DNA of 45,483 nt from Chryseobacterium gleum (lineage in GTDB: Bacteria > Bacteroidota > Bacteroidia > Flavobacteriales_D > Crocinitomicaceae), in assembly GCA_945902775.1 (NCBI GenBank), contig CAMDMY010000013.1, forward strand, positions 1 to 45,483, written 5' to 3'. A model generated the notes under the pieces. It ran no database searches and was not told the DNA's origin. It was given only the letters and a program-made list of their open reading frames with translations. How positions within the stretch are numbered: the first letter of the stretch is position 1; the number at the start of each line of letters is the position of its first letter. Made by a program: the position numbers and the translations under genes. Of this stretch, positions 16,168 to 24,382 are shown one piece after another.

Positions 16168-16842
16168 ATGAATAAATTCATCAATATATTATTATTGCTA
16201 ATCTCATTCCCAACGTTGGTCATTGCAATCTTCGTTGGGTACGATTTGCCTATTGAATTTTTGAAAACATCGGGAGCTTCATTGCCTTTCAAATTCCAAA
16301 TTTTCCTTTCATTGGGAATTATTTATTACATCATAATCGTTCGTAGAAGTGTTCGAAGATGGATGGGAGTTGCAATGGTTAGTAAAACCGCTAAATTCAA
16401 ATGGAATGTTTCAATGGGAGAAGATCGAAGAAAACAAGTGTTTCTTTATCAGTGGCTTGAATCTTTAATAATGTGTTCTGGTGGAATTTCTTTATACTAT
16501 GTTTGTCCTGACGCAATTGCTCCTGCTTCGGCTTTATGGGTTGGTTCATTGGATAATCTTATCTTTATGATATTAGGTCAAACAAAAAAATTATACAGAA
16601 TTGGTCTGACTTCCAAAGCAGTTGTTGTTGCTGATAGAGAAGTAAAAGTTTTGTATTTATCTGGTTTACGTAAAGTAACAATTCATCAACAAACAGTATT
16701 TTTTGATTACATCAAAGATTTACAAATGACGTTTTCATTAACGTGTATTCCCAAAGAAGATCAAGTTGATTTCAAAAATACGTTAGAATCTTTAGTCGAT
16801 AGAGATCGCGTATTTTTCTCTGATGATGTGAAAAATTTATAG
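16168..16842 (+). CDS. Hypothetical membrane protein, 224 aa
   Basis: I do not recognise the family. Residues about 5-26 and 43-61 are clear membrane helices (FINILLLLISFPTLVIAIFVG; FLSLGIIYYIIIV), and a third hydrophobic region near 105-140 (MCSGGISLYYVC; SLDNLIFMILG) probably makes two more. The C-terminal 85 residues are soluble, with a beta-rich segment AVVVADREVKVLYLSGLRKVTI resembling a small PH-like domain that follows helices in some bacterial membrane proteins; this is inference. The gene starts 3 bp after the DUF349 stop and ends 8 bp before the next gene. Confidence 0.75.
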   Translation: MNKFINILLLLISFPTLVIAIFVGYDLPIEFLKTSGASLPFKFQIFLSLGIIYYIIIVRRSVRRWMGVAMVSKTAKFKWNVSMGEDRRKQVFLYQWLESLIMCSGGISLYYVCPDAIAPASALWVGSLDNLIFMILGQTKKLYRIGLTSKAVVVADREVKVLYLSGLRKVTIHQQTVFFDYIKDLQMTFSLTCIPKEDQVDFKNTLESLVDRDRVFFSDDVKNL

Positions 16843-16850
16843 TTTTCAAC

Positions 16851-18302
16851 TTGAAATCAATTGTCTTTGTTCTTTTTACTTGTTGGACTGGAAATCTCTT
16901 TTCACAAGAATTAGATACAGCTAAAGCGATTGAAACGAACATTGTTCCGCATTCTTTTGAATCAACTGGTGGACTCGTGTCTTACTATTTTTGGGAAGAA
17001 GATTTACTTGGTAACATGCTTAATAACAATAAGTTAAATCAGCCTTATCTTCAAAATTATTATATTTCAAAATCCACAAAAAAAGAAAGCCATACCATCA
17101 TTGAATATCCGCAATTGGCTTCTATAGTAAATGCTTTTGCTCACGTTAAAAAGGTTGTAAAAGTCAAGCGTCATTTTGAATTAAAAGAAAATGGTAAAAA
17201 AACAAAAATCAACTATCACTTAGTCCGTGAGGAAGCAACTTCAATTGGAAGTATGGCTTTTATCAAAAAAGGAAACAAATGGAGTTGTGAAAAAAGTGGT
17301 AGTGTTCAGTATTTTACAATACTTTCTGATAATCAATGGATTAAATCTAAAAGCAGTGATTCAATCATTCTAGAAAAAAACAATATCAAATTTGAATCAA
17401 ACGGACATTATACTGTTTTAACGTATTTAAAAGAAGGCGGAAAAATAGGCAAAGAGTTAGTTTATACGTATTCAGGGATTGATGTAACGAATTATATTTT
17501 AGAAACGAAATCGATGCTTCCACAGCGTGTTTTAGTCTTTGCGAATGGGTATAGAGGTCCAACAACAAACAAAGATGAAACCGATCATTTAGTAACCAAT
17601 AAAGACCGTTATCACTACTGGTACAAATTAGACGATCAATTCATCAATCAATTAAAACCTGCCGAAACGTATTACATCGATGGAAGTATGGGAATCAATA
17701 CTTCGAATCACAAAACGATGTTAAATTTCGCTGTGAGTTATTTTCGTTCAACCTTTGTTTTTCGAAAAAAATGGGCAAAAAAGAAATACAATGCCTTAAA
17801 TACAAACGTAAATATTGAAGGTTTTCAAACGAGAAAAGAACGCGGAAAAATTGCAGGAAAAGCTTTTTTGACAGCTTTGTGTAATTCACCTGCTTGTCAA
17901 AACACATTAGACACCATCGACATTGTTTGTCACAGTATGGGATACGCATACACATTGGGATTCATAGAAGAAATCAAAACAAAAGTGGTTTTTGGAAATA
18001 TCTATATTTTAGCACCTGAAAATGGATGTTTAGATGGGGCAGATTGGGCAAAATTTCAGCAAGTTTGGCAATATGGAAGTAACCTAGACCAAGAAAATCC
18101 TGACCCTATCTGGGAACAAGATGGCGTTGCCCCTCAATGTCAAGTGAAAGGTATAGAGAAAATGAAACCAGGAAAAGGCGGAAGAGCTTTTATCCCCAAA
18201 GATTGGCCAAGAAAAAATTTCGTTGACAGTCACCAACCCTACAATTTCTATTGGATTTTTGAAAGAATTAAAGTTGGGGAAAACGGGTATGTTGGTAAGT
18301 GA
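16851..18302 (+). CDS. Exported alpha/beta-hydrolase-like protein, TTG start
   Basis: A 483-residue secreted protein of unknown substrate. It has no ATG before residue 135; the frame begins TTG AAA TCA and reads directly into a good signal peptide (KSIVFVLFTCWTGNLFSQ), so TTG is probably the real start. The N-terminal half (20-220) is a beta-rich domain without a name I recognise. From about 225 the pattern fits an alpha/beta hydrolase: RVLVFANGYRGP as the oxyanion loop, and IDIVCHSMGYAYTLGF with nucleophile Ser362, a GxSxG variant in which Cys360 replaces the first Gly. DGADW and the late VDSHQPYNFYWIF can offer the acid and His. Last gene of the four-gene unit; a lipase or esterase role is inference. 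Confidence 0.75.
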   Translation: MKSIVFVLFTCWTGNLFSQELDTAKAIETNIVPHSFESTGGLVSYYFWEEDLLGNMLNNNKLNQPYLQNYYISKSTKKESHTIIEYPQLASIVNAFAHVKKVVKVKRHFELKENGKKTKINYHLVREEATSIGSMAFIKKGNKWSCEKSGSVQYFTILSDNQWIKSKSSDSIILEKNNIKFESNGHYTVLTYLKEGGKIGKELVYTYSGIDVTNYILETKSMLPQRVLVFANGYRGPTTNKDETDHLVTNKDRYHYWYKLDDQFINQLKPAETYYIDGSMGINTSNHKTMLNFAVSYFRSTFVFRKKWAKKKYNALNTNVNIEGFQTRKERGKIAGKAFLTALCNSPACQNTLDTIDIVCHSMGYAYTLGFIEEIKTKVVFGNIYILAPENGCLDGADWAKFQQVWQYGSNLDQENPDPIWEQDGVAPQCQVKGIEKMKPGKGGRAFIPKDWPRKNFVDSHQPYNFYWIFERIKVGENGYVGK

Positions 18303-18388
18303 AGGAAGTTGATAGAAAATCTACCATAACGATAAATATTTTTATTATTGGTTTAATTATTTTATAGTTATATTAAAATATAGCAAAA

Positions 18389-18621
18389 GTGGGAACAATA
18401 GAACTTCGAAAATTATTAGCTGAACAATTATTTTAATTGAGGATAAATCTTTTTTAGAAGCTTTAAAGACAATCATTGATTCGAAAATTTCTTCCTCTTC
18501 TTATGAACTTTCAAATTTTCAAAAGGAAAGAATAATTTCAGATGAAAATCAATTCAAAAATGGAGATATAATTTCAGATGATTTAGTACATTCTAAAATA
18601 GATAAATCTTACTTCAACTAA
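18389..18621 (+). pseudogene. Frameshifted antitoxin-like gene remnant
   Basis: From a GTG at 18389 the frame reads VGTIELRKLLAEQLF and stops after 15 codons. One base later in phase the sequence continues IEDKSFLEALKTIIDSKISS, through YELSNFQKERIISDENQFKN, to a TAA at 18619-18621. Inserting one base near 18430-18435 joins both halves into one protein of about 77 residues. IELRKLLAEQL-IEDKSFLEALKTI-YELSxFQKERI is the pattern of small antitoxin-like proteins common in Flavobacteriia, usually next to a ParE/RelE toxin. No toxin gene follows; a family A repeat does. Interpretation: relic of a toxin-antitoxin pair. Confidence 0.6.
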
Positions 18622-18626
18622 TTATT

Positions 18627-18749
18627 TCTCTTACTCCTTTCGCTAACGCTTAGTCTTCGAAAGCAATGCTTTCTCTTCTTGATAAGAGAAAACACTGTTT
18701 TCGAAGGATAAGCAAAAATCAAGGTTCTTTTCAAGGAATTATAAAGTCT
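18627..18749 (-). repeat. Dispersed intergenic repeat, family A copy 4
   Basis: Reverse orientation and truncated: on the minus strand AATTCCTTGAAAAGAACCTTG and GATTTTTGCTTA match the second half of copies 1 and 2, followed by an imperfect palindromic part around GAAAGCATTGCTTTCGAAGAC. It fills the gap between the convergent hydrolase-like and addB-like genes, directly after the antitoxin relic. Confidence 0.75.
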
Positions 18750-18784
18750 AATATCTACTGTCTAAAAATCTAAAGTCTTTCCCC

Positions 18785-21619
18785 CTAACAATACGCACAA
18801 AAAGAAACAAACGATTTACTATTGTGCTCAAAATCAACACTTTTGTCATACATTTGTTCTAGTATTTTTTGGATGATTTCTGGGAACATTTCAACTGCTT
18901 CTTCTATAGAAATATTACCTGTGTCTAATTTAAAAACACCGTCTTTAATATTGATAAACGATATAATACTTGCTTCACGAGGTAATTCATTGTAATTTGC
19001 TTTGAATAAATAGCAATACATAATCAATTGAAGAATATGCTTTTTATCTTGGCAATTTTTAACCAAAACATCCAAATCTACTTTTGTTTTATTAGTAGAA
19101 GTATCTTTTTCTTCAACTTTCCCGGATTTATAATCGATAATACGAAACTTCCCTCCTATCGAATCGATTCTATCAACAAAACCTTTCAAGGCAACTTCCT
19201 TTTTCTCTCCGAAAATATCTACTTCTAATTCTGCTCGTAATTGTCTTTCTAAACTTTCAATAAATACAGGTTCCGTTTGTTCTATTAAGAATTCTTTCTC
19301 TTTCTCTAAAAAACGTTTCGTTAGTTCTACTGCCATTTTATAACTCAATAAATTTTTTCCTTTTGAAAAGGCCTCTTTATCATCGTTAAAATGTTTCGAA
19401 AATTCTTTATTTATCTCATATTCATAATGTTTCAACATAGTGTCAATGTCGAATGAAGTAATCGAAGGCGGCGCTGGTTCTACTTTTTCTCCTTGCTTAT
19501 TGAAACGTGCAAATGGAGTATACATTGTTTCCAAAGCATTGTGAATAAACGTTCCAAATGTACTGTTCTCCACTTCTTCTTCTACTTTTTCTTCTTCCCC
19601 AAATTCCATTATATATTGGTAGTAAAAGTCGAGCGGACAAGCGGCGTATTTTTTCAACATCGAAGCAGAAGTTGAGTGCGCAAAAATTTCATCCATTCGG
19701 GCGATAATCTCAGGAGTTTTTGAAATCGTATGTGTCTTTTCCGTTTTTTCTTCTTGTGGAACGGTATAAAAACGTTTAGTTATATGAATGTCTGTATTTA
19801 AACGACTTAACTCTAATTCTAATTGCAATAAATAACGACTTTCTTCATTACTTCCTACCTTTTCCTGAGCACTTGTATACGTAACGTACATTTTCTTACA
19901 CGAATGTAAAAGGCGGTAAAAGTGGTGCGCAAAAAGTCCTTGTTTTTCTCTTGGAGTTGGTAAACCGAAGTAATTTCTTAAATCCATCGGAACCATCGTT
20001 TGAATTGGGTTCGTCGGAGGCATTGAACCTTCATTCATACCCAAACAAATAATAGTTTCGAAATCTAAAAGTCGCGTTTCCAAAAGTCCCATAATTTGTA
20101 ATCCTTCTAATGGATTTCCGTGATATGCGATGCTTTTTAAATTCCAATGTTGATTAAATAAGGTTTTAAAACTTCTCAAACTCATCGCTGGTAAGCCTTC
20201 AGAAACAATGTTCCCAAAATCCATTAATGCAGTGTCAAATCCTTGAAGAATGGCTTTTTCAAATTCAAATTCTTTGGATAATAATTTATAAATAGCATTG
20301 CTTAACTGACGAATTGCGGTCAACCCATTTTGAAAATTATCTTTCCAAGGTTTAAAAATTAGTTGCATCAACTGGTTTCCAATCGGACCAACTTCAATTT
20401 TATCCAATGAAAGAAAAATACTATTTCTACTAATAATTTCGTGTTCAATTGTCACTATTCTTTCTTTCTCTTCCTTCGGTAGGATAGCAGAAATAAAAGG
20501 GTGATTCCATAGTTTTTGTAAATCGTTGAAATAAACCCCTTCCGATTTAAAACGTAATTTATTTTCTTGAATTCCAAATAAGATTTCAACCCAAGTTCTT
20601 AAAGCTGTATTTCGAAGCGGTAACCCAAGTGTAATATTTGCTTTGCCTATTTTCTTTGGTAAATTCTTTAATAAAGGGACAATTAAACTTTCATCGGCTA
20701 ATAAAATCAATGAATTTTTAATTTCTTCTTCCTCCATTTCTTCTAGAATCGTACCGGCAACTTTAGCTTGTCCTGCCGTTTGAGCACATTCTATAATTTC
20801 AATTTCTTTCGTTTCGTGTAATAACGTATCATTTACGAACGACATTTCTCGAAGTCCCAATTTCTGTTGTAAATCACGTAAAAAACGTCCCGCTTCATGA
20901 CTTTCAGTTTCCAAATAAAATTTATCTGCATTAATCAAAATGTGCCCTCTCCCCATTTGATGCAATTGCTTCATAATTGAAATTTCGGCGGGAGATAGCG
21001 CATTAAATCCCGCAAATAAAAATCGAGACTCCTTGTCTTCTTGAAAAACAACATCTAAATTTTCAGCAACAAAACGGTAGGCTTTCCCCATGTAACAAAC
21101 ACCTTCTTTATCCAGGACTTCATTTAAAGCAGTATAATAGGCTGGCAAACGATCCCAAAATTCCATAAATCGTTTCTGACTTTCAGTTACATTTTCATTA
21201 CCAAAACTCCAACTATCTACATTCCAATTCTCAAGGTCTTTTATAGCGGCTAAATTTGTAAATAATTGCTTAGAATCCAATAGGTAACGATCCAATTCAT
21301 CAAAATCAGAAAGCAACATATTTCCCCATGTCAAAAAATCATCAAACGAACGATCTTCATCCGATTTAGCATCTTTCAACTGAATTTCAAACAAACGAAG
21401 TAAAGCACGCGTTTTATCAATAACTGTTTTTTGAGACAATCCTCGAACCCATCGATCAATTGTAATCATTTTAGGAGCCAATAATGCTTTTCCGTTTATT
21501 TTAAACAAGGAAGAAGCAATGTATTTCTTTGCTCGTTCGGAAGGTAAAACAATCGTTAAATGACTTAAGTTTAACTCATTTTCTGTGATATATTCGGCAA
21601 TTTGATCTGTGAATTTCAT
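18785..21619 (-). CDS. AddB-like PD-(D/E)XK nuclease protein
   Basis: A 944-residue protein of the AddB/RexB type: an inactivated helicase fold plus a C-terminal RecB-family nuclease, used for processing double-strand breaks before recombination. The N-terminus has a degenerate Walker region (LTIVLPSERAKKYIASSLF), the middle a helicase-like motif (TIICLGMNEGSMPP). The nuclease domain shows STFGTFIHNALETMY, LKGFVDRIDSIGGKFRIIDYKSGK with the Asp and DYKSG catalytic residues, and KHILQLIMYCYLF. Cysteines in KYAACPLDFYY and the terminal FCAYC could hold the Fe-S cluster, but the protein ends right after CxxC, one Cys short of the usual set. I choose the ATG at 21619, since the -7 element TAAATTTG (21650-21657) overlaps the more upstream ATG at 21652. 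No AddA helicase gene is adjacent. Confidence 0.85.
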   Translation of the reverse strand: MKFTDQIAEYITENELNLSHLTIVLPSERAKKYIASSLFKINGKALLAPKMITIDRWVRGLSQKTVIDKTRALLRLFEIQLKDAKSDEDRSFDDFLTWGNMLLSDFDELDRYLLDSKQLFTNLAAIKDLENWNVDSWSFGNENVTESQKRFMEFWDRLPAYYTALNEVLDKEGVCYMGKAYRFVAENLDVVFQEDKESRFLFAGFNALSPAEISIMKQLHQMGRGHILINADKFYLETESHEAGRFLRDLQQKLGLREMSFVNDTLLHETKEIEIIECAQTAGQAKVAGTILEEMEEEEIKNSLILLADESLIVPLLKNLPKKIGKANITLGLPLRNTALRTWVEILFGIQENKLRFKSEGVYFNDLQKLWNHPFISAILPKEEKERIVTIEHEIISRNSIFLSLDKIEVGPIGNQLMQLIFKPWKDNFQNGLTAIRQLSNAIYKLLSKEFEFEKAILQGFDTALMDFGNIVSEGLPAMSLRSFKTLFNQHWNLKSIAYHGNPLEGLQIMGLLETRLLDFETIICLGMNEGSMPPTNPIQTMVPMDLRNYFGLPTPREKQGLFAHHFYRLLHSCKKMYVTYTSAQEKVGSNEESRYLLQLELELSRLNTDIHITKRFYTVPQEEKTEKTHTISKTPEIIARMDEIFAHSTSASMLKKYAACPLDFYYQYIMEFGEEEKVEEEVENSTFGTFIHNALETMYTPFARFNKQGEKVEPAPPSITSFDIDTMLKHYEYEINKEFSKHFNDDKEAFSKGKNLLSYKMAVELTKRFLEKEKEFLIEQTEPVFIESLERQLRAELEVDIFGEKKEVALKGFVDRIDSIGGKFRIIDYKSGKVEEKDTSTNKTKVDLDVLVKNCQDKKHILQLIMYCYLFKANYNELPREASIISFINIKDGVFKLDTGNISIEEAVEMFPEIIQKILEQMYDKSVDFEHNSKSFVSFCAYC

Positions 21620-21649
21620 TTTTAGATTTAAATTATTTAGAAACGTATT

Positions 21650-21657
21650 CAAATTTA
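21650..21657 (-). promoter_or_regulatory. Predicted addB-like gene promoter -7 element
   Basis: Minus-strand TAAATTTG, exact TAnnTTTG match, 30 bp before the ATG at 21619. It overlaps an upstream in-frame ATG (21652), which argues against that start. Confidence 0.55.
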
Positions 21658-21702
21658 AACATTAAAATTCATTACCTGCTCCGTTGGATTTGAAATTAGA
21701 GG

Positions 21703-22569
21703 TCATTTATTTTTTTCAATGCTGATTATAAGAATTGAAGCAAATAAAATAACCATCCCAAAAATCATTTGAAGATTTAATTGTTCCTTAAATAGTAAAA
21801 CTCCAAATACAATTGGGATCACATTTTCTATGATTTGCAGTATACCAATGTTTTGTTTTTTTACAGTTTGAGAGCCGCTATAGACTAAAAAATAAGCTAT
21901 TCCAGTACAGAATATACCCAAACTAATTATTGAGATAAAACCAGAAGTTGTGAATGTCCCAGGGCTGTTGATTACAAAAGGAATTAAAATTGGTATTTGA
22001 AGAATGTTTTGATAGAAAACAAGTTTCCCTGCACTATATCCTTTTAAATATTTTAAATAATACGTAAAGTTTAATCCTAAGAAAAAAGCTGAACCTAATG
22101 CATACAAACTACTTAATAACGAACCTTGTGAATTAACAGATGTAAAACCTGATATAAGGATTACTCCAACAATTGAAAGAAGACAAGAAATTAGGGTTTT
22201 TATTCGTATTTTTTCTTTAAAAAATAGAAACACAAACAAAACTACAAAGATAGGATGAGCACCCATTAAAACTCCTGCTAAAGCAATACTTCCGGTTTGA
22301 ATTGAAAGGAAATAGAATACAATTGCTAGGGTTAAAAAGAAAGTCCAGTTTAGGAAATGAAAAAAGGTGTTAGTTTTAAGTTGAGCGAAGTGAAAAGATA
22401 CTTTTTCTTTTGTAAAATACAAATAAACTCTAGCAAAAAAAGTAGCGAAAATTGCCCTGCCTAAAGCAATTGAGGCAATGCTTAAATCTGCTCCGTATCT
22501 TACAAATAAAGGGATTAAGCCGAATAGAATAGATCCAATAATAATTTTTATAGACCCTCTATTCGGCAT
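21703..22569 (-). CDS. EamA/DMT-family transporter
   Basis: A 288-residue inner-membrane protein with ten predicted helices in two five-helix EamA halves, the second beginning near SLLSSLYALGSAFFLGLNFTYYL. Motifs such as LAGVLMGAHPIFVVLFVFLFFKEKI and IIENVIPIVFGVLLFKEQL, one at the end of each half, are the typical inverted-repeat signatures. Substrate unknown; the family exports amino acids and other small metabolites. It starts 15 bp after the scoB stop and is read from the same strand, so it is probably the tail of the scoA-scoB unit. Start set at the ATG at 22569; an in-frame TTG precedes it. Confidence 0.88.
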   Translation of the reverse strand: MPNRGSIKIIIGSILFGLIPLFVRYGADLSIASIALGRAIFATFFARVYLYFTKEKVSFHFAQLKTNTFFHFLNWTFFLTLAIVFYFLSIQTGSIALAGVLMGAHPIFVVLFVFLFFKEKIRIKTLISCLLSIVGVILISGFTSVNSQGSLLSSLYALGSAFFLGLNFTYYLKYLKGYSAGKLVFYQNILQIPILIPFVINSPGTFTTSGFISIISLGIFCTGIAYFLVYSGSQTVKKQNIGILQIIENVIPIVFGVLLFKEQLNLQMIFGMVILFASILIISIEKNK

Positions 22570-22584
22570 CAATGTTTTGTTTTA

Positions 22585-23241
22585 TTACAAAACCATTTCT
22601 GGTACAAATTCAGGAATTACTAATTCCCCTTCTGTTTTAGAAATAATTTCTTCTACTGAAACACCTGGTGCTCTTTCAATTAAATGGAATTTTCCATCTT
22701 TAATTTCAAGGACAGCTAATTCTGTAACTACTTTCTTTACACATCCAACACCTGTTAGAGGTAAAGTACATTCTTTCAATATTTTTGATTCACCCGCTTT
22801 GTTTGAATGCATCATAGCAACAATGATATTTTCTGCTGAAGCCACTAAATCCATCGCTCCACCCATTCCTTTTACCATTTTACCTGGAATTTTCCAGTTA
22901 GCTATATCTCCATTTTGAGAAACTTCCATCGCTCCTAATACAGTCAACTGAACGTGTTGACCACGAATCATAGCGAATGATGTCGCAGAGTCAAAAAACG
23001 ATGCGCCTGGACGAGCTGTAATTGTTTGTTTTCCGGCATTAATTAAGTCTGCATCTTCTTCTCCTTCAAATGGAAAAGCACCCATCCCTAAAATACCATT
23101 CTCTGATTGAAATTCAACTTCAATTCCTTCAGGAATATAATTAGCTACCAAAGTCGGTATACCAATCCCTAAATTTACATACCATCCATCGCGTAACTCT
23201 TGAGCGATTCTTTTTGCGATACCTATTTTATCTAAAGCCAT
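22585..23241 (-). CDS. scoB: Succinyl-CoA:3-ketoacid CoA-transferase subunit B
   Basis: Beta subunit of the cytoplasmic enzyme that transfers CoA from succinyl-CoA to acetoacetate, allowing ketone-body or acetoacetate use. 218 residues, full length. VNLGIGIPTLVANY (22-35) and EFQSENGILGMG (43-54) are the family signatures; Glu47 in SENG is the catalytic residue that forms the glutamyl-CoA intermediate. GGAMDLV and LTGVGCVKKVVTELAVL are also conserved. It is separated from scoA by a four-helix-bundle gene, where the two subunits are normally adjacent or overlapping. Confidence 0.96.
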   Translation of the reverse strand: MALDKIGIAKRIAQELRDGWYVNLGIGIPTLVANYIPEGIEVEFQSENGILGMGAFPFEGEEDADLINAGKQTITARPGASFFDSATSFAMIRGQHVQLTVLGAMEVSQNGDIANWKIPGKMVKGMGGAMDLVASAENIIVAMMHSNKAGESKILKECTLPLTGVGCVKKVVTELAVLEIKDGKFHLIERAPGVSVEEIISKTEGELVIPEFVPEMVL

Positions 23242-23270
23242 TTTGTTTAATTTAAAAATGTGAAAATTAG

Positions 23271-23639
23271 TTAATTTGAAAATGTTTCTTTACTTCGTTT
23301 CGAAGATGAAATTATCTTGTTTGAAATTTTAGCAATCAATATAAGATCTTCTAATAATGAATCTTCGTAAGGATAATTCTCAAGTTCTTTGCAAATCGAC
23401 AACCAATAAATAGTTTCATCGATTTCTTTTGCCGCTATTTTAAACTTGTGAATGAAATCATTTTTAGATTCAGCATTTTGTGCTTCGCGAATATTTGCTC
23501 CAATAGAAGTGCCTGATTTTAATAATTGACGAGCGATAACATATTTTTTATGCGACTCTAATTCTTCGCAAAATTTGACAATATTAACAGCAAATTTAAA
23601 ACTCAAATTAACTATTATATTTTCTTTGTCATCTCTCAT
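23271..23639 (-). CDS. Four-helix-bundle protein (23S rRNA IVS-type)
   Basis: A 122-residue all-helical protein of the four-helix-bundle family first described from intervening sequences in 23S rRNA genes and widespread as stand-alone genes in Bacteroidota. The hallmarks are present: NLSFKFAVNIVKFCEEL, IARQLLKSGTSIGANIREAQNAESKNDFIHKFKIA and KEIDETIYWLSICKEL. Function unknown; RNA binding has been suggested from its rRNA setting and the fold. Start set at the ATG at 23639; a TTG six bases upstream is in frame. It lies alone between scoA and scoB, with 35-bp and 29-bp gaps, in the same direction, apparently inserted without breaking either subunit. Confidence 0.88.
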   Translation of the reverse strand: MRDDKENIIVNLSFKFAVNIVKFCEELESHKKYVIARQLLKSGTSIGANIREAQNAESKNDFIHKFKIAAKEIDETIYWLSICKELENYPYEDSLLEDLILIAKISNKIISSSKRSKETFSN

Positions 23640-23674
23640 ATTCAAATTTTCAAATCAATAAATTTTCAAATTGA

Positions 23675-24370
23675 TTACTTCTGTCTTACAGTTCTTTGCT
23701 CGATGCGTTTTTCGAATTTATCTCCTTTGAAAATACGTTGTACAAAAATTCCTGGAGTGTGAATATCGTTTGGATCTAATTCACCCGCTTGAACTAATTC
23801 TTCTACTTCTGCAATTGTGATTTTTCCTGCAGTAGCCATCATTGGATTAAAGTTTCTAGCAGTTGCTTTGTAAATTAAGTTTCCTTCTGTGTCACCTTTC
23901 CAAGCTTTAACAATTGCGAAATCTGCTGTTAATGCTTCTTCAAGAATATGTGGTTTCCCATTGTAGATTCTAACCTCTTTACCTTCAGCTACTTCTGTTC
24001 CGTAACCTGCAGGAGTATAAAATGCTGGAATTCCAGCACCACCTGCTCTACATCTTTCTGCTAAAGAACCTTGAGGAATTAAATCAACTTCTAATTCTCC
24101 TGAAAGCATTTGACGTTCAAACTCATCGTTTTCTCCAACATACGAACTAATCATTTTTCTGATTTGTTTACTTTCTAACAATAAACCCAATCCAAAACCA
24201 TCTACTCCTGCGTTGTTTGAAATACACGTTAAGTTTTTAACTCCTATTTTCACTAATTGTGCAATTGAATTTTCTGGAATACCACAAAGTCCAAAACCAC
24301 CAATCATTAATGTCATATCATCTTTGATGCCCACTAATGCTTCTTCTACGTTATTTACAACTTTATTCAT
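23675..24370 (-). CDS. scoA: Succinyl-CoA:3-ketoacid CoA-transferase subunit A
   Basis: Alpha subunit of the acetoacetate-activating CoA transferase, partner of ScoB. 231 residues, full length. [16 protein letters not shown] at 23-38 is the CoA-transferase family I signature, followed by [12 protein letters not shown] and [23 protein letters not shown], all conserved in this subunit. The end [13 protein letters not shown] is standard. It starts 12 bp after the pbp1A stop, so the rod-shape/PBP1A transcript may read through into it. The unusual feature is the gene lying between it and scoB. Confidence 0.96.
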   Translation of the reverse strand: MNKVVNNVEEALVGIKDDMTLMIGGFGLCGIPENSIAQLVKIGVKNLTCISNNAGVDGFGLGLLLESKQIRKMISSYVGENDEFERQMLSGELEVDLIPQGSLAERCRAGGAGIPAFYTPAGYGTEVAEGKEVRIYNGKPHILEEALTADFAIVKAWKGDTEGNLIYKATARNFNPMMATAGKITIAEVEELVQAGELDPNDIHTPGIFVQRIFKGDKFEKRIEQRTVRQK

Positions 24371-24382
24371 TGTTTTCTTATA

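Noticed and set aside
18303-18388. A toxin gene upstream of the antitoxin relic
   Set aside because: The 86-bp gap has no open frame of useful length.
23271-23639. An rRNA intervening sequence, because of the four-helix-bundle protein
   Set aside because: No rRNA sequence flanks it; scoA and scoB are on either side, so it is a stand-alone gene.
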